Of a stretch of DNA of 64,000 nt, positions 45,840 through 57,375 are shown piece by piece. The translations under genes and the position numbers were made by a program. Under the pieces are notes generated by a model. That model was given only the letters and a program-made list of their open reading frames with translations, was not told where the DNA came from and did not search any database. This DNA is from Thinopyrum elongatum (Eukaryota > Streptophyta > Magnoliopsida > Poales > Poaceae): the NCBI GenBank assembly GCA_011799875.1, contig CM022301.1, positions 212,867,888 through 212,931,887 on the forward strand, read 5' to 3'. Every line of letters begins with the position of its first letter. Position 1 is the first letter of the stretch.

Positions 45840-46980
45840 ATGACGCGGGGAGGCAGCAGCACTCACGCTGGTGAGGATGTCCCTGTTCATCGCTCAGCAA
45901 GACAGGCAGGACATTCCCTCGAGCCGTATCCACCACCACCGCATCCACCGCTACATCCACCATCCACTGAACAAATCATGCGCATGTTCGAAGAAAGAAG
46001 AAACAACGATCTAATCGAACTGTTGAAAAGTGTGCAAGCTATGGTTGGGCAGAATGGAAATCAGAATGGCCATCACTCTAAGCTGTCATAGTTTCAGAGG
46101 ACTAAGCCTCCCAGTTTCAGTCAAGTTATCGATCCTTTGGAAGCCGATGATTGGTTACGGACTATTGAGAAGAAGCTTGAGATTGCTCGCACTGAGGAAG
46201 TTGACAAGGTTCCATTTGCTACACACTACCTTGAAGGAGCTGCCGCTATATGGTGGGATAATGCGAAAGCGATGTGGCCGGCGGACGATGAAATCCCTTG
46301 GGCTAAATTCAAAGACCATTTCCGCAAGTACCATATTCCCACCGATATTATGAAGGTCAAGCAGCGTGAATTCCTCGCTCTCACCCAAGGAAGCCTGTCA
46401 GTAAGTGAGTATTTGCATAAGTTCAACCATTTGGCCCGCTATTCTCTCTATGATGTGGCTACGGAAGAAAGGAAGATCGACAGATTTCTTGGAGGATTGA
46501 ATCAACACCTCAGATGCACTCTCAGTATGCTCGACTTTCCGGATTTCCAGACTCTGGTAAACAAAGCCCTCATTGCAGAACAAGAACACAAGCTCATGCA
46601 CGACAATAAACCCACTAACAATGATCATAAGCGCAAGTTCGGGCCTAAGAAGGATGGACAGCCAATGCAGAAGGCTCGTACCTGGCAGCAGACTCAGGTT
46701 GAGTACAAGCCCAATTGGCAGCAGAATGTTAACAAGACTACTACTCAAGTCAAGAATGTCGTGACCAGCCCGGTACGCGAAGAGTGTCAGCGCAACAATT
46801 TGTGTTTTTCTTGTGGGAAGACCGGGCATTACGCCAGACAGTGCCCCAAGAGCGGCAAGACAAATGCTCCATTTAGGCTGCAAGTCAACCACATGGGACA
46901 ATATCCTGGCCAGAAGACCATCCAAGGGCAAGTTCACCACCTCTCCACAGACGAAGCCCAAGAGGACCCAGAAGTCATCA
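45840..46980 (+). pseudogene. gag: gag copy 2 of composite G
   Basis: It starts MTRGGSSTHAGEDVPVHRS. A TAG at 46089-46091 replaces the Asp codon of copy 1 after KLS. The frame then continues through the capsid region and the knuckle CFSCGKTGHYARQC into protease without a break. The basic linker KRKFGPKKDGQPMQKAR precedes the knuckle. Confidence 0.85.
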
Positions 46981-47561
46981 TTGGTATGTTTCCTGTTAAT
47001 AGCATACCTGCAATAATTTTGTTTGACTCTGGGGCTTCCCACTCTTTTATTTTGCGGAGTTTTGTTGCCCAAAACAAGTTTTCTTGCTCGATTTTGGGAA
47101 AGAGTATGATGGTACAATCCCCGGATCCGTGCTGAAAAGCAATCTGGCCTACCGCAAATTGGAGATTGACATCAAGGGAGTCAGCTTCCCAGCTTCTTTG
47201 ATAGTCATCGAGTTTGCCAAGTTGGATATTATTTTGGGAATGAACTGGTTGACCCAACATCAAGTATGCATCAATTGTGCGACCAGAGAAGTCACCTTCA
47301 CAAGTCGGGAAGGCCAAACTATACAATTCTTTGCTCGAAGGGGGCATACCCAAGAAAGAAATGGTCTTCGCAGCTCAAGCTGAAGAGTTGGATCTAATTC
47401 CTGTGGTCAGTGAGTTTCCAGATGTATTTCCTGAGGAATTACCAGGAATGCCGCCAGACCGAGAGCTTGAGTTTGCAATTGACCTTGTGCCCGGGACCAC
47501 ACCTATATACAAGAAGTATTACTGGATGCCTTCATCCGAGTTGGTGGAGCTGAAGAAATAG
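46981..47561 (+). pseudogene. pol: Protease and linker of composite G
   Basis: IILFDSGASHSFILRSFVAQ carries the active-site DSG. The frame then shifts after about 47090. The second half (KLEIDIKGVSFPASLIVIEF, DIILGMNWLTQHQVCINC) is in another frame. After a second shift near 47330 the linker to RT reads SEFPDVFPEELPGMPPDREL. GMxWL is typical of chromovirus proteases. The stop TAG at 47562 separates it from RT. Confidence 0.85.
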
Positions 47562-47570
47562 CTTGATGAG

Positions 47571-48870
47571 ATGCTACAGAAAGGATACATTCGTCCGAGC
47601 TCTTCACCATGTGGATCACCCGCAATCTTCATGGACAAGAAGGACGGCAGTCTCAGAATGTGTGTGGATTACCGTCAGTTGAATGATGTCACTACCAAGA
47701 ACAAATATCCACTTCCGAGGATTGATGATTTGTTTGATCAACTCAGTGGGGCAAAAGTATTCTCCAAGATTGATTTGTGGACCGGATACCACCAACTCAA
47801 AATCAAGAAGGAGGATATTCCTAAGACCGCGTTCACCACTCGATACGGTCTTTACGAATATACGGTCATGTCATTCGGTCTCACCAACGCCCCCACTTTC
47901 TTCATGCATATGATGAATAAAGTATTCATGGACTTCTTGGATAAGTTTGTGGTGGTCTTCATTGATGACATCATCATATACTCGAAGGGTGAAGAAGAGC
48001 ACAAGGGACACATCAGAGAAGTCTTGCAAAGACTCCGTGACCATCAACTATATGCGAAATTCAGCAAATGTGAATTTTGGCTCAAGCAAGTCAGATTTTT
48101 GGGGCATGTTCTTTCGGCAGAAGGCATAGCTGTGGACCCAAGCAAAGTGAAGGACGTACTTGATTGGACAGCACCCACGACAGTAACTGAGATCCAGAGT
48201 TTTCTTGGATTAGCCGGATACTACAGTCGATTCATCGAAGGCTTCTCTAAGATTGCCAAGCCAATGACAGAACTCCTCAAGAAGGATAAGAAATTTGTAT
48301 GGTCTGGGGACTGTGAGAAAAGCTTCAATGAGTTGAAGACCAGATTGACAACATCACCTGTGTTGACCCTCCCAGACATCTACTGCAGCTTTGATGTATA
48401 TTGTGACGCATCTAGGAGAGGTATTGGATGTGTACTCATGCAAGATGGCAAGGTTGTAGCATACGCATCTCGACAGCTAGCTACGACCCCACGAAGGGAA
48501 CTACCCAACCCATGATTTGGTATTGGCCGCAGTTGTGCACGCATTAAAAATTTGGAGGCATTACCTCATTGGCAAAAGATGTCAGGTATTTACCGACCAC
48601 ACGAGTCTCAAGTATATATTCACCCAACCGGACTTGAAACTCCGACAGCGAAGATGGCTCGAATTGGTCAAGGATTATGATCTTGGAATAAATTATCATC
48701 CCGGTAAGGCCAATGTGGTTGCCGATACCCTCAGCCGCAAGCCCGCCAATCTGAACGCCCTGATGGAGTCCTTGCCTCCCGAACTCCAAGAAGAGATCGC
48801 TCAGCTTAACCTGGTTATTGTTGAGGCTGACCTTGCCAATATCTTGGAAGTTACCCCTACTCTCGAAGAA
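47571..48870 (+). pseudogene. pol: Reverse transcriptase and RNase H of composite G
   Basis: The RT reads [53 protein letters not shown] and the active site [10 protein letters not shown], where FIDD replaces YVDD as in many chromoviruses. The connection region has [19 protein letters not shown]. RNase H begins [21 protein letters not shown] frameshift near 48480 follows, and the rest ([16 protein letters not shown]) is in the new frame. TAG at 47562 (KK-stop-LDEM) and TAA at 48871 (EE-stop-IRMAQ) are both compatible with Gln codons turned into stops. Confidence 0.9.
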
Positions 48871-48879
48871 TAAATCCGC

Positions 48880-50322
48880 ATGGCCCAGCAAGATGACTCT
48901 GTCCTGCAACACCATGTCAAGCGTATGCAAGAAGGCAAGACCCAGGATTTCTCGAAGGATGAGCAAGGTACGCTGAGGTTTCGAGGACGGATTTGCGTAC
49001 CTGAGCAAGCAGACCTGCGACAGAAGATCTTGATAGAAGCGCACGAATCTTCGTACTCAATCCATCCAGGATGTACCAAGATGTACGAAGACCTTCGTCA
49101 GTCATTTTGGTGGGATGGAATGAAGAAGGCCATCGCCTATTTTGTCGCTTGTTGCGATATATGTAACAAAGTGAAGGCGGAACACCAGAAAACCGCCGGA
49201 CTTCTTCACCCTTTGCCCATTCCACAATGGAAGTGGGACGATGTCTGCATGGATTTCATCACAGGTCTACCAAGGACCCACCGAGGCAATGATGCAGTAT
49301 GGGTTGTGGTGGACATGCTGACAAAGGTAGGTCACTTCATTCCCATCCAAACCACCTACCGAGCCGACCAACTCACACAGTTATATGTGTCCAGAATCGT
49401 CAGTTTACATGGAGTGCCAAGAACTATCACTTTCGACAGAGGTTCTCTCTTTACCTCCGCATTCTGGTCACGTCTCCATCAAGCCTTGGGAACCGCACTA
49501 AAGTACAGCACCGCCTACCATCCTCAGACAGACGGGCAGACTGAGCGAGTAAATCAAATACTTGAAGATATGCTCCGAGCATGTGCTTTGGCCCAAGGGC
49601 CTAAGTGGGAAAATTGTCTGCCTTATGCTGAGTTCTCTTACAACAACAGCTTCGTGACCAGCCTCAAGATGTCACCATATGAAGCTTTGTATGGCCGTAA
49701 GTGCCGCACTCCGCTAAACTGGTCTCAAACCGGAGATAGCCGTATTTTTGGAACCGACTTAATGATGGAGGCTGAAAAGCAAGTCCAGGAGATCCGAGAT
49801 AGATTGAAATTGACTAAGTCCCGACAAAAGAGCTACTATGACTCAAAGCACCGTCAGATTAGTTTTGAACCCGGAGAACGTGTGTACCTCCGAGTCACAC
49901 CCATGAAAGGAGTCAAGAGGTTTCATACCCGAGGAAAACTTGCACCCAGATATATTTGTCCATTCCCAGTTATGTCCAAAGTTGGTACAGTTGCTTATCA
50001 GTTGGAACTACCATCGGAATTGTCAGAAGTGCACAGTGTGTTCCATGTCTCATAGTTGAGAAGGTGTATCTCGCCACCCGAGAAAAGGACTGATATGGCA
50101 GAAATAGAGCTTGCTATGGATTTAACCTATGAGGAGAAACTGTTCCGATTATTGGATGAAACGGAAAGAGTCACTCGCAGTAAGGTGATCAAATTTTATA
50201 AGGTACAGTGGGAGCATCACACCGAGGAAGAAGCAACTTGGGAAAGAGAGGACTTTTTAAGAGCATCCTATCCAGAATTGTTTTCCCGAGCAACCGAATC
50301 TCGAGAAAGAGATTCATCCTAA
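48880..50322 (+). pseudogene. pol: Integrase with C-terminal chromodomain of composite G
   Basis: A zinc-binding HHCC module is present (HESSYSIHPGCTKMYEDL, CCDIC). The catalytic core has CMDFITGLP, TITFDRGSLFTSAF, where chromoviruses usually have SDRGSQF so the residue before Asp is changed, and HPQTDGQTERVNQI. The GPY-type C-terminal part is GERVYLRVTPMKGVKRFHTR. After a TAG at 50053 (HVS-stop-LRRC) comes the chromodomain with VIKFYKVQWEHHTEEEATWE and ASYPELF. Chromodomains target chromovirus integration to modified chromatin. Only the stop at 50053 separates it from integrase. Confidence 0.9.
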
Positions 50323-50334
50323 GTGGGGGAGGTT
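50321..50334 (+). other. Polypurine tract of composite G
   Basis: AAGTGGGGGAGGTT directly precedes the LTR3 start TGTGACATCC. It follows the polyprotein stop, which overlaps it at 50320-50322. Confidence 0.8.
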
Positions 50335-53300
50335 TGTGACATCCTGGTTTTTGCTCTTTTTCTTTTTCTGGATTTCATTGCCATTTGATTTTAATTTGGA
50401 GTTTTGAATCAACTCAGTTGGACTTAATCACTTGGGCATGTCCTTGATTTTCACCAAAGTGACTCACCTCCCTCTCAAACAACTCATTTCCTCTCTGGTA
50501 TATCACAAAATGGCCCTAGGAATATTTTTCATAAATGAAAAATATTCATTTCCTCTCTAACACCTCACTTTAGTTACATATGCTCCAAAGCAACCCTCAT
50601 TTTTCTTGCCCACAAAAATCTGAGAAAATTCCTGAATATTCTTTGGACCTTGGCACACCTCCCTGTGTAAAAATATTTCATAGTTATTTGGAATATTTCT
50701 GCTACAGAAAATCTTTTCTGTTCTGGCCAGAAAATGCAGTTTCTACAGGAAGTGCATTTTTCCTTGATCCAATGGAGTTGAAATTTTTAGGGCTTCATTA
50801 CCCTCCTAAGAAACCCCTAACCACCAAAGCGTAGCCCTAAACTCCTTCTAGATTTCTCTCTTTTAACCTCACAAGTTTCTGTCCAGAAACTTGCCAGGAT
50901 TCTACACACTAGCACAGTCGACCTGTGATCAACTCAAGACCTTGGCTCAACCCAAACTAGCAAGGACTACACGCCATACATGAATTTAATGCACTGCGTG
51001 GCGTGATGCCAGAGTTCACACGGTGACCGCATTCGTCCAAGCGTGCTGGCATACGGCCGACGTGCTCTGCGTCGCGCCCGAGCCTCTGTTGAGCTCGTGC
51101 TCGCTTCGCCGCTCACCGCACCTTGCCAAACCGCACCACCATCTTCGTTCCAAAGCCCTTAACTCTCCCCTGGCACTCGCTGATGCCGGAGCTCACCGCA
51201 GCGAGCACGGGCACGACTCAGCCAAGCGCACAGTGCACCCGTGCCACTGTTCTCGTCGCCACCCGAGCCCCTGTGCTCGTCTCCTCCCTCCCACAGTGGT
51301 CGCATGAACCCCGGCCTCTTCTCCTACTCTCACTGGAGCTCTTCATCGCCGTGCGCCATTTCCAGAGAGCTCTGGCAGAGCTCGAGACCCCCTAACCTCC
51401 GCCTATAAATACAGACCCTCCCCAGCCTCTCCAAGCACCTCAACACACTCACACAACCACCACGATGCAGTAGATAGCTGCAGCCCAGCCAGGCAGGCCT
51501 CTAGCCGCCGTTCCTGACCGGAGTTTGCCGGCGATCCCCTCTGTTGCTTCCCCCTCCTCCAGAGCCTCTCGAGCTCGACCGACTCCTTCGGCGTGTCTCT
51601 GGTGAACCACTGGTGCGCGCTGGTGCAGTTGGAGCCCCTGGAAACACCCTGCCTCGCTGGAATCGCCATCTCCGACGAGCTCCCTCCGCCGACGTCTCTG
51701 TAGAAGACCACCGCGACACGCTCCGTCCACCCCTAGCCACATTTCGGGTACGTACAAGCTCGCCGTAGTCTTGCGCATCCATTCCTCCCCTCCACGGCGG
51801 CCGCCGACCTCTCCTCGCCGGAGAATCGCCGGCGATTCGCCGCCCCTCCTCTGTTTCCCTCCCTCTCTCTATAAACCTGACCACGAGGGCCCACTGTCAG
51901 CCACTCAGCCGCGCCCGAAGCGGTATAAGTGGTGGCGCCCCGCTGGAATTCGCCTTCGACGTCACCCCCTGGTTTTCTGTTTATTTGAATTTAATTCAAA
52001 TATTGACCAGAAACTTTGACCAGTCTTAACTCCTAAACCATAAGTCCAAATGAATTGATTCTTTTTGCATTGTGTTTGTATTGAAATATTCTAGCAGCAC
52101 ACCAAATTTGATATTTTTCTCTGCTGTCTAGAATTTCTTGTGAATTTTAGAAGTGTTCTTGATGTTTTCTTTTTGCTGTCTTATTTATTTCCAGAAGGAG
52201 AAGCTTGCCTAGAGGAGAACCAGGAGGAGTGTGACCCTCCTTTGTGCTAAGGCAAGCCACACAAATATTTGCATGGTGTCATTTCAATATTTATGATTTT
52301 TCCAACTTGAATATGATTTATTTCATGCATTTAATCATTTAATGAATAATGTTTATGCTAGTTACTTTGTCATGATTGAAGTGCTTAGTTTACAATAGTG
52401 TTTGAGTACATGGACTAGTGTGAGGCAGTAGAAATATTTTTGGTAGTATGGCTATTGTTTGGTTATGATTGGTATCATTTTCATATATGAGTTAATGATT
52501 TTAATATGTTAATGGCATAACTAAAAATGATGGTAGTAAAACCAGTGAAGTTGAAACCAGTGAGTTAAAGTGCTTAGTAGTGCAAGTAGAATGATTCTAT
52601 GATGTTGATCCGTTCACTTTAGTGTTATGTGGATATAGTGCATGTCGGATAGTTGCATGTTCATAGCATACTATGACTCAAGTACTTTTATTTCAAGTTA
52701 AACCTGATGATAATTCAACTTGAACATAATGTTGATCGAGTCATGGTGCCACCAAATCGAGCTTCCTAGTGCAACCACATTTGCCTTTATGGGAAGGCCT
52801 TTATTCGGTCTGTTGTCATGCCTCTAGTCAGTGCCTCCAACAAGGGAAGGTTATGGGCGTGTGGTACCCTGGCCCGGTAAGCAGACATAACCTTGTGTGC
52901 CCGTTGTTGTTATGGTACCTTGTCCCCGTTTAGGACCGTTGATTGTTTTGCCACGACGGTGGCCGTTGGATGTCTTTGGTAGACACCGGGGCCACCCATG
53001 ACTTAGCCCAAGAGGGGAGTTGGTCGGAGTGGCCGAGAGAGTGTCATGGCAATGGGAGGGTTCTGTCGGAATGCCATTGGTCCACTCGAATGGGAGTGCG
53101 AGGCCTTGGGTTCCGTGGTGTGGGTACAATGTACTAACCTTTGCAGAGTGTTTATTAAATCTATCGATAGCCGCGTCCTTGGTTACGGACATAGCTCGTA
53201 AGTAGGTCTCACCATGGATCAACAAGACTAAGTTAATCTTGCACACTAAAGTTATATGGTTGGCCCTGGTTATGTGATGAAATTGTTGGGACCATGAAGA

Positions 53301-53898
53301 TGGTCGTTGTTGTGGGAACCAAAGTGTTGGTTTCATTTGCAATCCGGGAGTGATCACCGTAATGATGAGGTTGGTTACGAGATAACCCATTTGGTAAGAG
53401 AGTCCAAGGGACTCGGTGCACAAACATGATTTACTGCATGAGTAGTCTGTTGTAGACTTGCATTTAACCTGCTTAATTGTCATATTATTGTTTGCCATTA
53501 TGCTTATACTTGTTGTGAGCTTGCAAGTACATTCAATGTACTGACCTGGAGTGTCATGCCAGATTTCAGGAAAGTCTTATCATTTCAGAGTGCTTCCCGT
53601 GTCTAGATCGTGTCCACATCGGTGTCCCTGTGCTATGGAGTTCCGCTTCGTCGTCGTTCCGCTGCCGCGTAGTTGTCGTGATCGAGGCCCCTTCATGTTC
53701 ATTAAATAATGTACATACTGTTTAGCCGCACCGTGTGTGCCGCTTGGCCTCGCTACTTGATGTAATATCGAACCTATGTTTCCGCTAGCATCAATAAAGC
53801 GGTTGTATTCTGTACCAAGTTGTTGTGTGTTGCCAGAAAACTAGATCTCTGGGCTGGCAATGCAAGGTAAACTGGTTGCTCTGAGCCGGGGTGCCATA
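50335..53898 (+). repeat. LTR3 of composite G (3564 bp), mosaic of the LTR1 and LTR2 types
   Basis: It starts TGTGACATCCTGG and ends GGGGTGCCATA (C-to-T in the terminal CA). TATAAATA lies at 51404-51411. The first roughly 400 bp share diagnostic sites mainly with LTR2, the rest with LTR1. Directly outside is GCTTC, matching the left flank of LTR1. Confidence 0.95.
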
Positions 53899-54984
53899 GC
53901 TTCTGTGGCTCCTCCTACTACTGTCGAGGAGCACGACAAATATTAGGGTGATTACAAGGATGAAGTTGTGGAAATCAGATATACGTGCAACCACCAGCAC
54001 CAGCACCAGGTCGTCCACATGCATACAATCGCAATGGTAGGGCTGCACCACTCGCTCAGGTACGAGATCCTGACCATCTCCTTAAACTAAAATATTTCAC
54101 CCTTTGAGGGTAGATACATTCCTAATGTATATCTTACCTGGAAGTTAGAAACTGAACAACATTTTACATGCTTACAATATCCCGAGGATAGACATGTTGC
54201 GGCTGTTGTTTGTGCACTCACTAGTTTTGCTTGTGTTTGGTGGTCTGAACATTCTAGATTATATCATGATAATATCCCAACTACTTGGGCTACTTTGAAA
54301 AATGCTATGCTTACTCGTTGGGTTCCACCATATTATAAACGCGAATTACTTAAAAAATTACAGCGTTTAAAACAAGGGAGAAAATTGTAGAGGAATATTA
54401 TCAGGAATTACAAACTGGATTGATTAGATGTGGTATTGTTGAGGATAACGAAGCTATGCTTACATGTTTTATGGGGGCTAAATAGAGAGATTCAGACCAT
54501 TTTAGAGTATAAGGATTATAACAATATCACTCATTTATTCCATCTTGCTTGCAAAGCTGAACGTAAAGTGCAGGATCGACAGGCATTGGCGTGAACTAAT
54601 TTTTCTGTAGGTCGATCTTCATCATGGACACCACATACATCTTCTACTTCTACACGTCCTGCTGCAACACCACCTACTTCAGCCGCCAACTCCAACCGTG
54701 ATACAAGAAAACATGCAGCACCACCACCATCTGCCAAGAGCACAACATTCGGTCCCACACAGAGCTCTTCTTCATCCATGGAATCCACAGGGCAAACACA
54801 TGATATTATATGTCGTCGTTGCACGGGTGGAGGTCACCATGTGAGAGAATGCCCATCCAAGCGTGTGATGATTGCTACTGAGGATGGTGGGTATGAGTCC
54901 GCTAGTGATTATAATGAGGAGACTTTGACTCTTATTGTGAGTGAAGAATAAGGTGGGAATGATTCTGAACAAGAGACATGATAC
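53899..54984 (+). pseudogene. gag: gag of element F, C-terminal part
   Basis: It resumes SVAPPTTVEEHDKY after the insertion. The capsid region (WWSEHSRLYHDNIPTTWATL, KNAMLTRWVPPYYKRELLKK, EEYYQELQTGLIRCGI) is spread over several frames. It is followed by a Ser/Thr/Pro linker and a CRRCTGGGHHVRECP knuckle near 54815. Multiple frameshifts and stops are present. Confidence 0.75.
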
Positions 54985-55764
54985 ATGGCTGCAGAAGACG
55001 CTGATAGGTATGGAAGTTTAGTTGCTCAACGTGTTTTGAGTGTGCAGGTAACACAAGTTGAGAAAAAGCAGAGGCACAAGTTGTTCCATACAAAGGGAGT
55101 TGTGAAGGAATGTTCTGTCCACGTCATCATAGATGGAGGGAGTTGCAGCAACTTGGCTGGCATGGAGATGGTGGAGAAGCTGTGTCTCACCACCAGACCA
55201 CATCATCATCCTTACTACATACAATGGTTCAACAACAATTGCAAGGTTAAGGTAACACGTACCATTTGTGTGCATTTTAGTATCGCTACATATGCTGATT
55301 ATGTTGATTGTGATGTGGTACCCATGCAAGCATGCTCCCTATTACTTAGTAGACCATGGCAATTCGATAAAAACTTTGTACACCATGGTAGAAACAATCA
55401 ATATACTTTTGTTCATAAGGATAAACATATTACTTTGCTTCCTATGTCTCCTGAACACATTTTGAAAAATGATCTTACTAGAGCTAGTAAAGAAAAACAG
55501 GAGCAAAACAAGAGTGAAAATTAGATTGTGGCAAAAGAATTTGAGCAACAAATGAAGCCTAATAACAAACCATCATCTCATGTTGCCTCTGAAATTAAAT
55601 TGAAAAGTGGATGTTTACTTGCCACCAAATCTGATATTGATGATCTAGATTTCAGCAAATCTGTGTGTTTTGCTTTTGTGTGTAAAGAGGCATTATTTTC
55701 ATTTGAGGACGTGCCTCCCTATTTGCCTCCTATTGTCACTAACATTTTTGCAGGAGTTCACTGA
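54985..55764 (+). pseudogene. pol: Protease and linker of element F
   Basis: HVIIDGGSCSNLAGMEMVEK holds the active-site DGGS. YIQWFNNNCKVKVTRTICVH and DCDVVPMQACSLLLSRPWQF form the retropepsin remainder. A Lys-rich linker follows, interrupted by a TAG at 55522-55524 and ending at 55764. Confidence 0.8.
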
Positions 55765-57130
55765 CGTCTTTCCACAAGATGTGCCACCGGGATTACCACC
55801 TATTCGGGGGATTGAGCATCAGATTGACTTAATTCCCAGTGCATAACTGGCCAACTGTGTGCCTTACTGTACTAATCAAGAGGAGATGAAGGAGATTATG
55901 TGTCATGTACATGAGCTGCTCGACAAAGGTTATATACGCGAATCTCTTAGTCCCTATGTTGTTCCTATTATACTAGTGCCGAAAAAGGACGGTACATCGC
56001 GTATGTGTGTTGATTGTAGATCCATTAATAATATTACGATTTGTTATTGTCATCCTATTCCTAGGCTAGACGATATGCTTGATGAAATAAGTGGCTCTAC
56101 CATTTTCTCCAAAGTTGATTTACGTAGTGGATATAACCAAATTGTTATAAAATTGGGAGATGAATGGAAAACAACATTTAAAACTAAGTTTGGATTGTAT
56201 GAGTGGTTAGTCCTGCCTTTTGGGTTAACTAATGCACCTAGCACTTTCATTAGATTAACGAAAGAAATTTTACGTGCTTTCATTGGATGATTTGTGGTAG
56301 TCTATTTTGATAATATACTGATTTATAGCAGATCTTGGGAGGAACATTCACGTGTTGATTTTATTACTCTACGTGATGCACATTTGTTTGGTAACCTTGG
56401 GAAGTGCACCTTTTGCACCGACCGAGTATCTTTTCTTGGCTATGTTGTTACTCCACAGGGAATTGAAGTTGATAAAGCCAAGATTGAAGCTATTGATAGT
56501 TGGCCGCAGCCCAACACAATAACACAAGTGCAGAGTTTTCTTGGTCTCGCTGGTTTCTATAGGTGTTTTGTTAGAGATTTCAGCACCAACTACACGTCTC
56601 AATGAGCTTACAAAGAATATTGTGCCTTTTGTTTGGGGTATCGCACAGGAAGAAGGCTTCACGGTATTGAAAGATAAGTTAACACATGGTCCTTTACTCC
56701 AACTTCCTGATTTTAATAAGACTTTTGAGCTTGAATGTGATGCTAGTGGAATTGGATTAGGAGGTGTGTTATTACAAGATGGTAAACCTGTTGCATACTT
56801 TTCTGAAAAATGAGTGGGCCTAGTCTGAACTATTCTACTTATGATAAATAATTATATGTTCTTATTCGGACTTTAGAAACATGGCAACATTATTTATGGC
56901 CCAAAGAATTTGTTATACATTCTGACCATGAATCTTTGAAACTTATTAAAAGTCATGCAAAACTGAACTGTAGACATGCTAAATGGGTTGAATTCATTTA
57001 GACTTTCCCTTATGTCATTAAACACAAGAAGGGTAAAGAAAATGTTATTGTTGATGCATTGTCTCGTCGCTATACTATGCTTTTACAACTTGATTTTAAA
57101 ATATTTGGTTTGGAGATCATTAAAGATCAA
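55745..57130 (+). pseudogene. pol: Reverse transcriptase and partial RNase H of element F
   Basis: The linker EFTDVFPQDVPPGLPPIRGI leads into RT (TSRMCVDCRSINNITICYCH, FSKVDLRSGYNQIVIKLGDE, PFGLTNAPSTFIR). A TGA at 56288 (CGA to TGA) follows. The active site reads YFDN instead of YFDD, a single G-to-A change that would abolish catalysis. The frame changes near 56590. RNase H is readable as ELECDASGIGLGGVLLQDGK and then KHKKGKENVIVDALSRRY. After IIKDQ at about 57130 the similarity to a Gypsy polyprotein ends. Confidence 0.8.
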
Positions 57131-57375
57131 GAGCTGCACAAATCCTGCTCGGCACACTTTCCCTTGGCTTCCTGGGGAAGCTGTCGGTTTGCATACGGGT
57201 GTTCTAACTAAAACATTTGCGATGCGTGTTTTATATTTAAAAACCATTGACCTTTTTTTAAAAGAAAATCATTTGATAAGTCTGTACATTCAGAGAGAAA
57301 AATGCAAGTTCATTCAAACCATATCTTTCATTTAGTCACACTGCGAATTTATATTCATATGATCGAGGTACAGTA
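57131..57375. other. Junction sequence after element F
   Basis: No recognisable Gypsy protein continues here. A frame of 119 codons ends at 57335 but is mostly out-of-frame pol. It may be the 3' flank of the minus-strand ORF at 57376-57990. Confidence 0.4.

Larger units (their letters stand above)
33682..53898 (+). mobile_element. Composite G: three-LTR chromovirus-type Gypsy structure with trapped Copia fragment
   Basis: The order is LTR1, PBS, extra ORF, gag, Copia fragment, LTR2, PBS, extra ORF, gag, protease, RT, RNase H, integrase, chromodomain, PPT, LTR3. The whole is flanked by GCTTC (33677-33681 and 53899-53903), so LTR1 and LTR3 are the outer ends of one insertion. The bases left of LTR2 (ATATG) have no partner right of LTR3. 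LTRs of 3.2-3.6 kb, the PBS TGGTATCAGAGC and the C-terminal chromodomain point to the Tekay/Del branch of chromoviruses. Confidence 0.85.
31206..57130 (+). mobile_element. Element F: Gypsy element split by composite G, 3' end missing
   Basis: The left part (LTR, PBS, leader, gag start) ends at 33681. The right part (rest of gag, protease, RT, RNase H) resumes at 53899. Both sides carry GCTTC, the target duplication of G. Joining the sides at that pentamer continues the same gag frame (ADAS then VAPPTTVEEHDKY). Integrase and the 3' LTR are absent. After about 57130 the sequence is unrelated. Confidence 0.75.

Noticed and set aside
46398..47117. 239-codon open frame antisense to gag copy 2 (and a 163-codon one at 38681-39172 opposite gag copy 1)
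   Set aside because: It mirrors the conserved gag on the plus strand, has no promoter or domain, and its openness follows from gag codon usage.
52851..53498. 215-codon minus frame inside LTR3
   Set aside because: The corresponding frames in LTR1 and LTR2 are broken into short pieces and no domain is visible. It is a chance ORF in a non-coding LTR.
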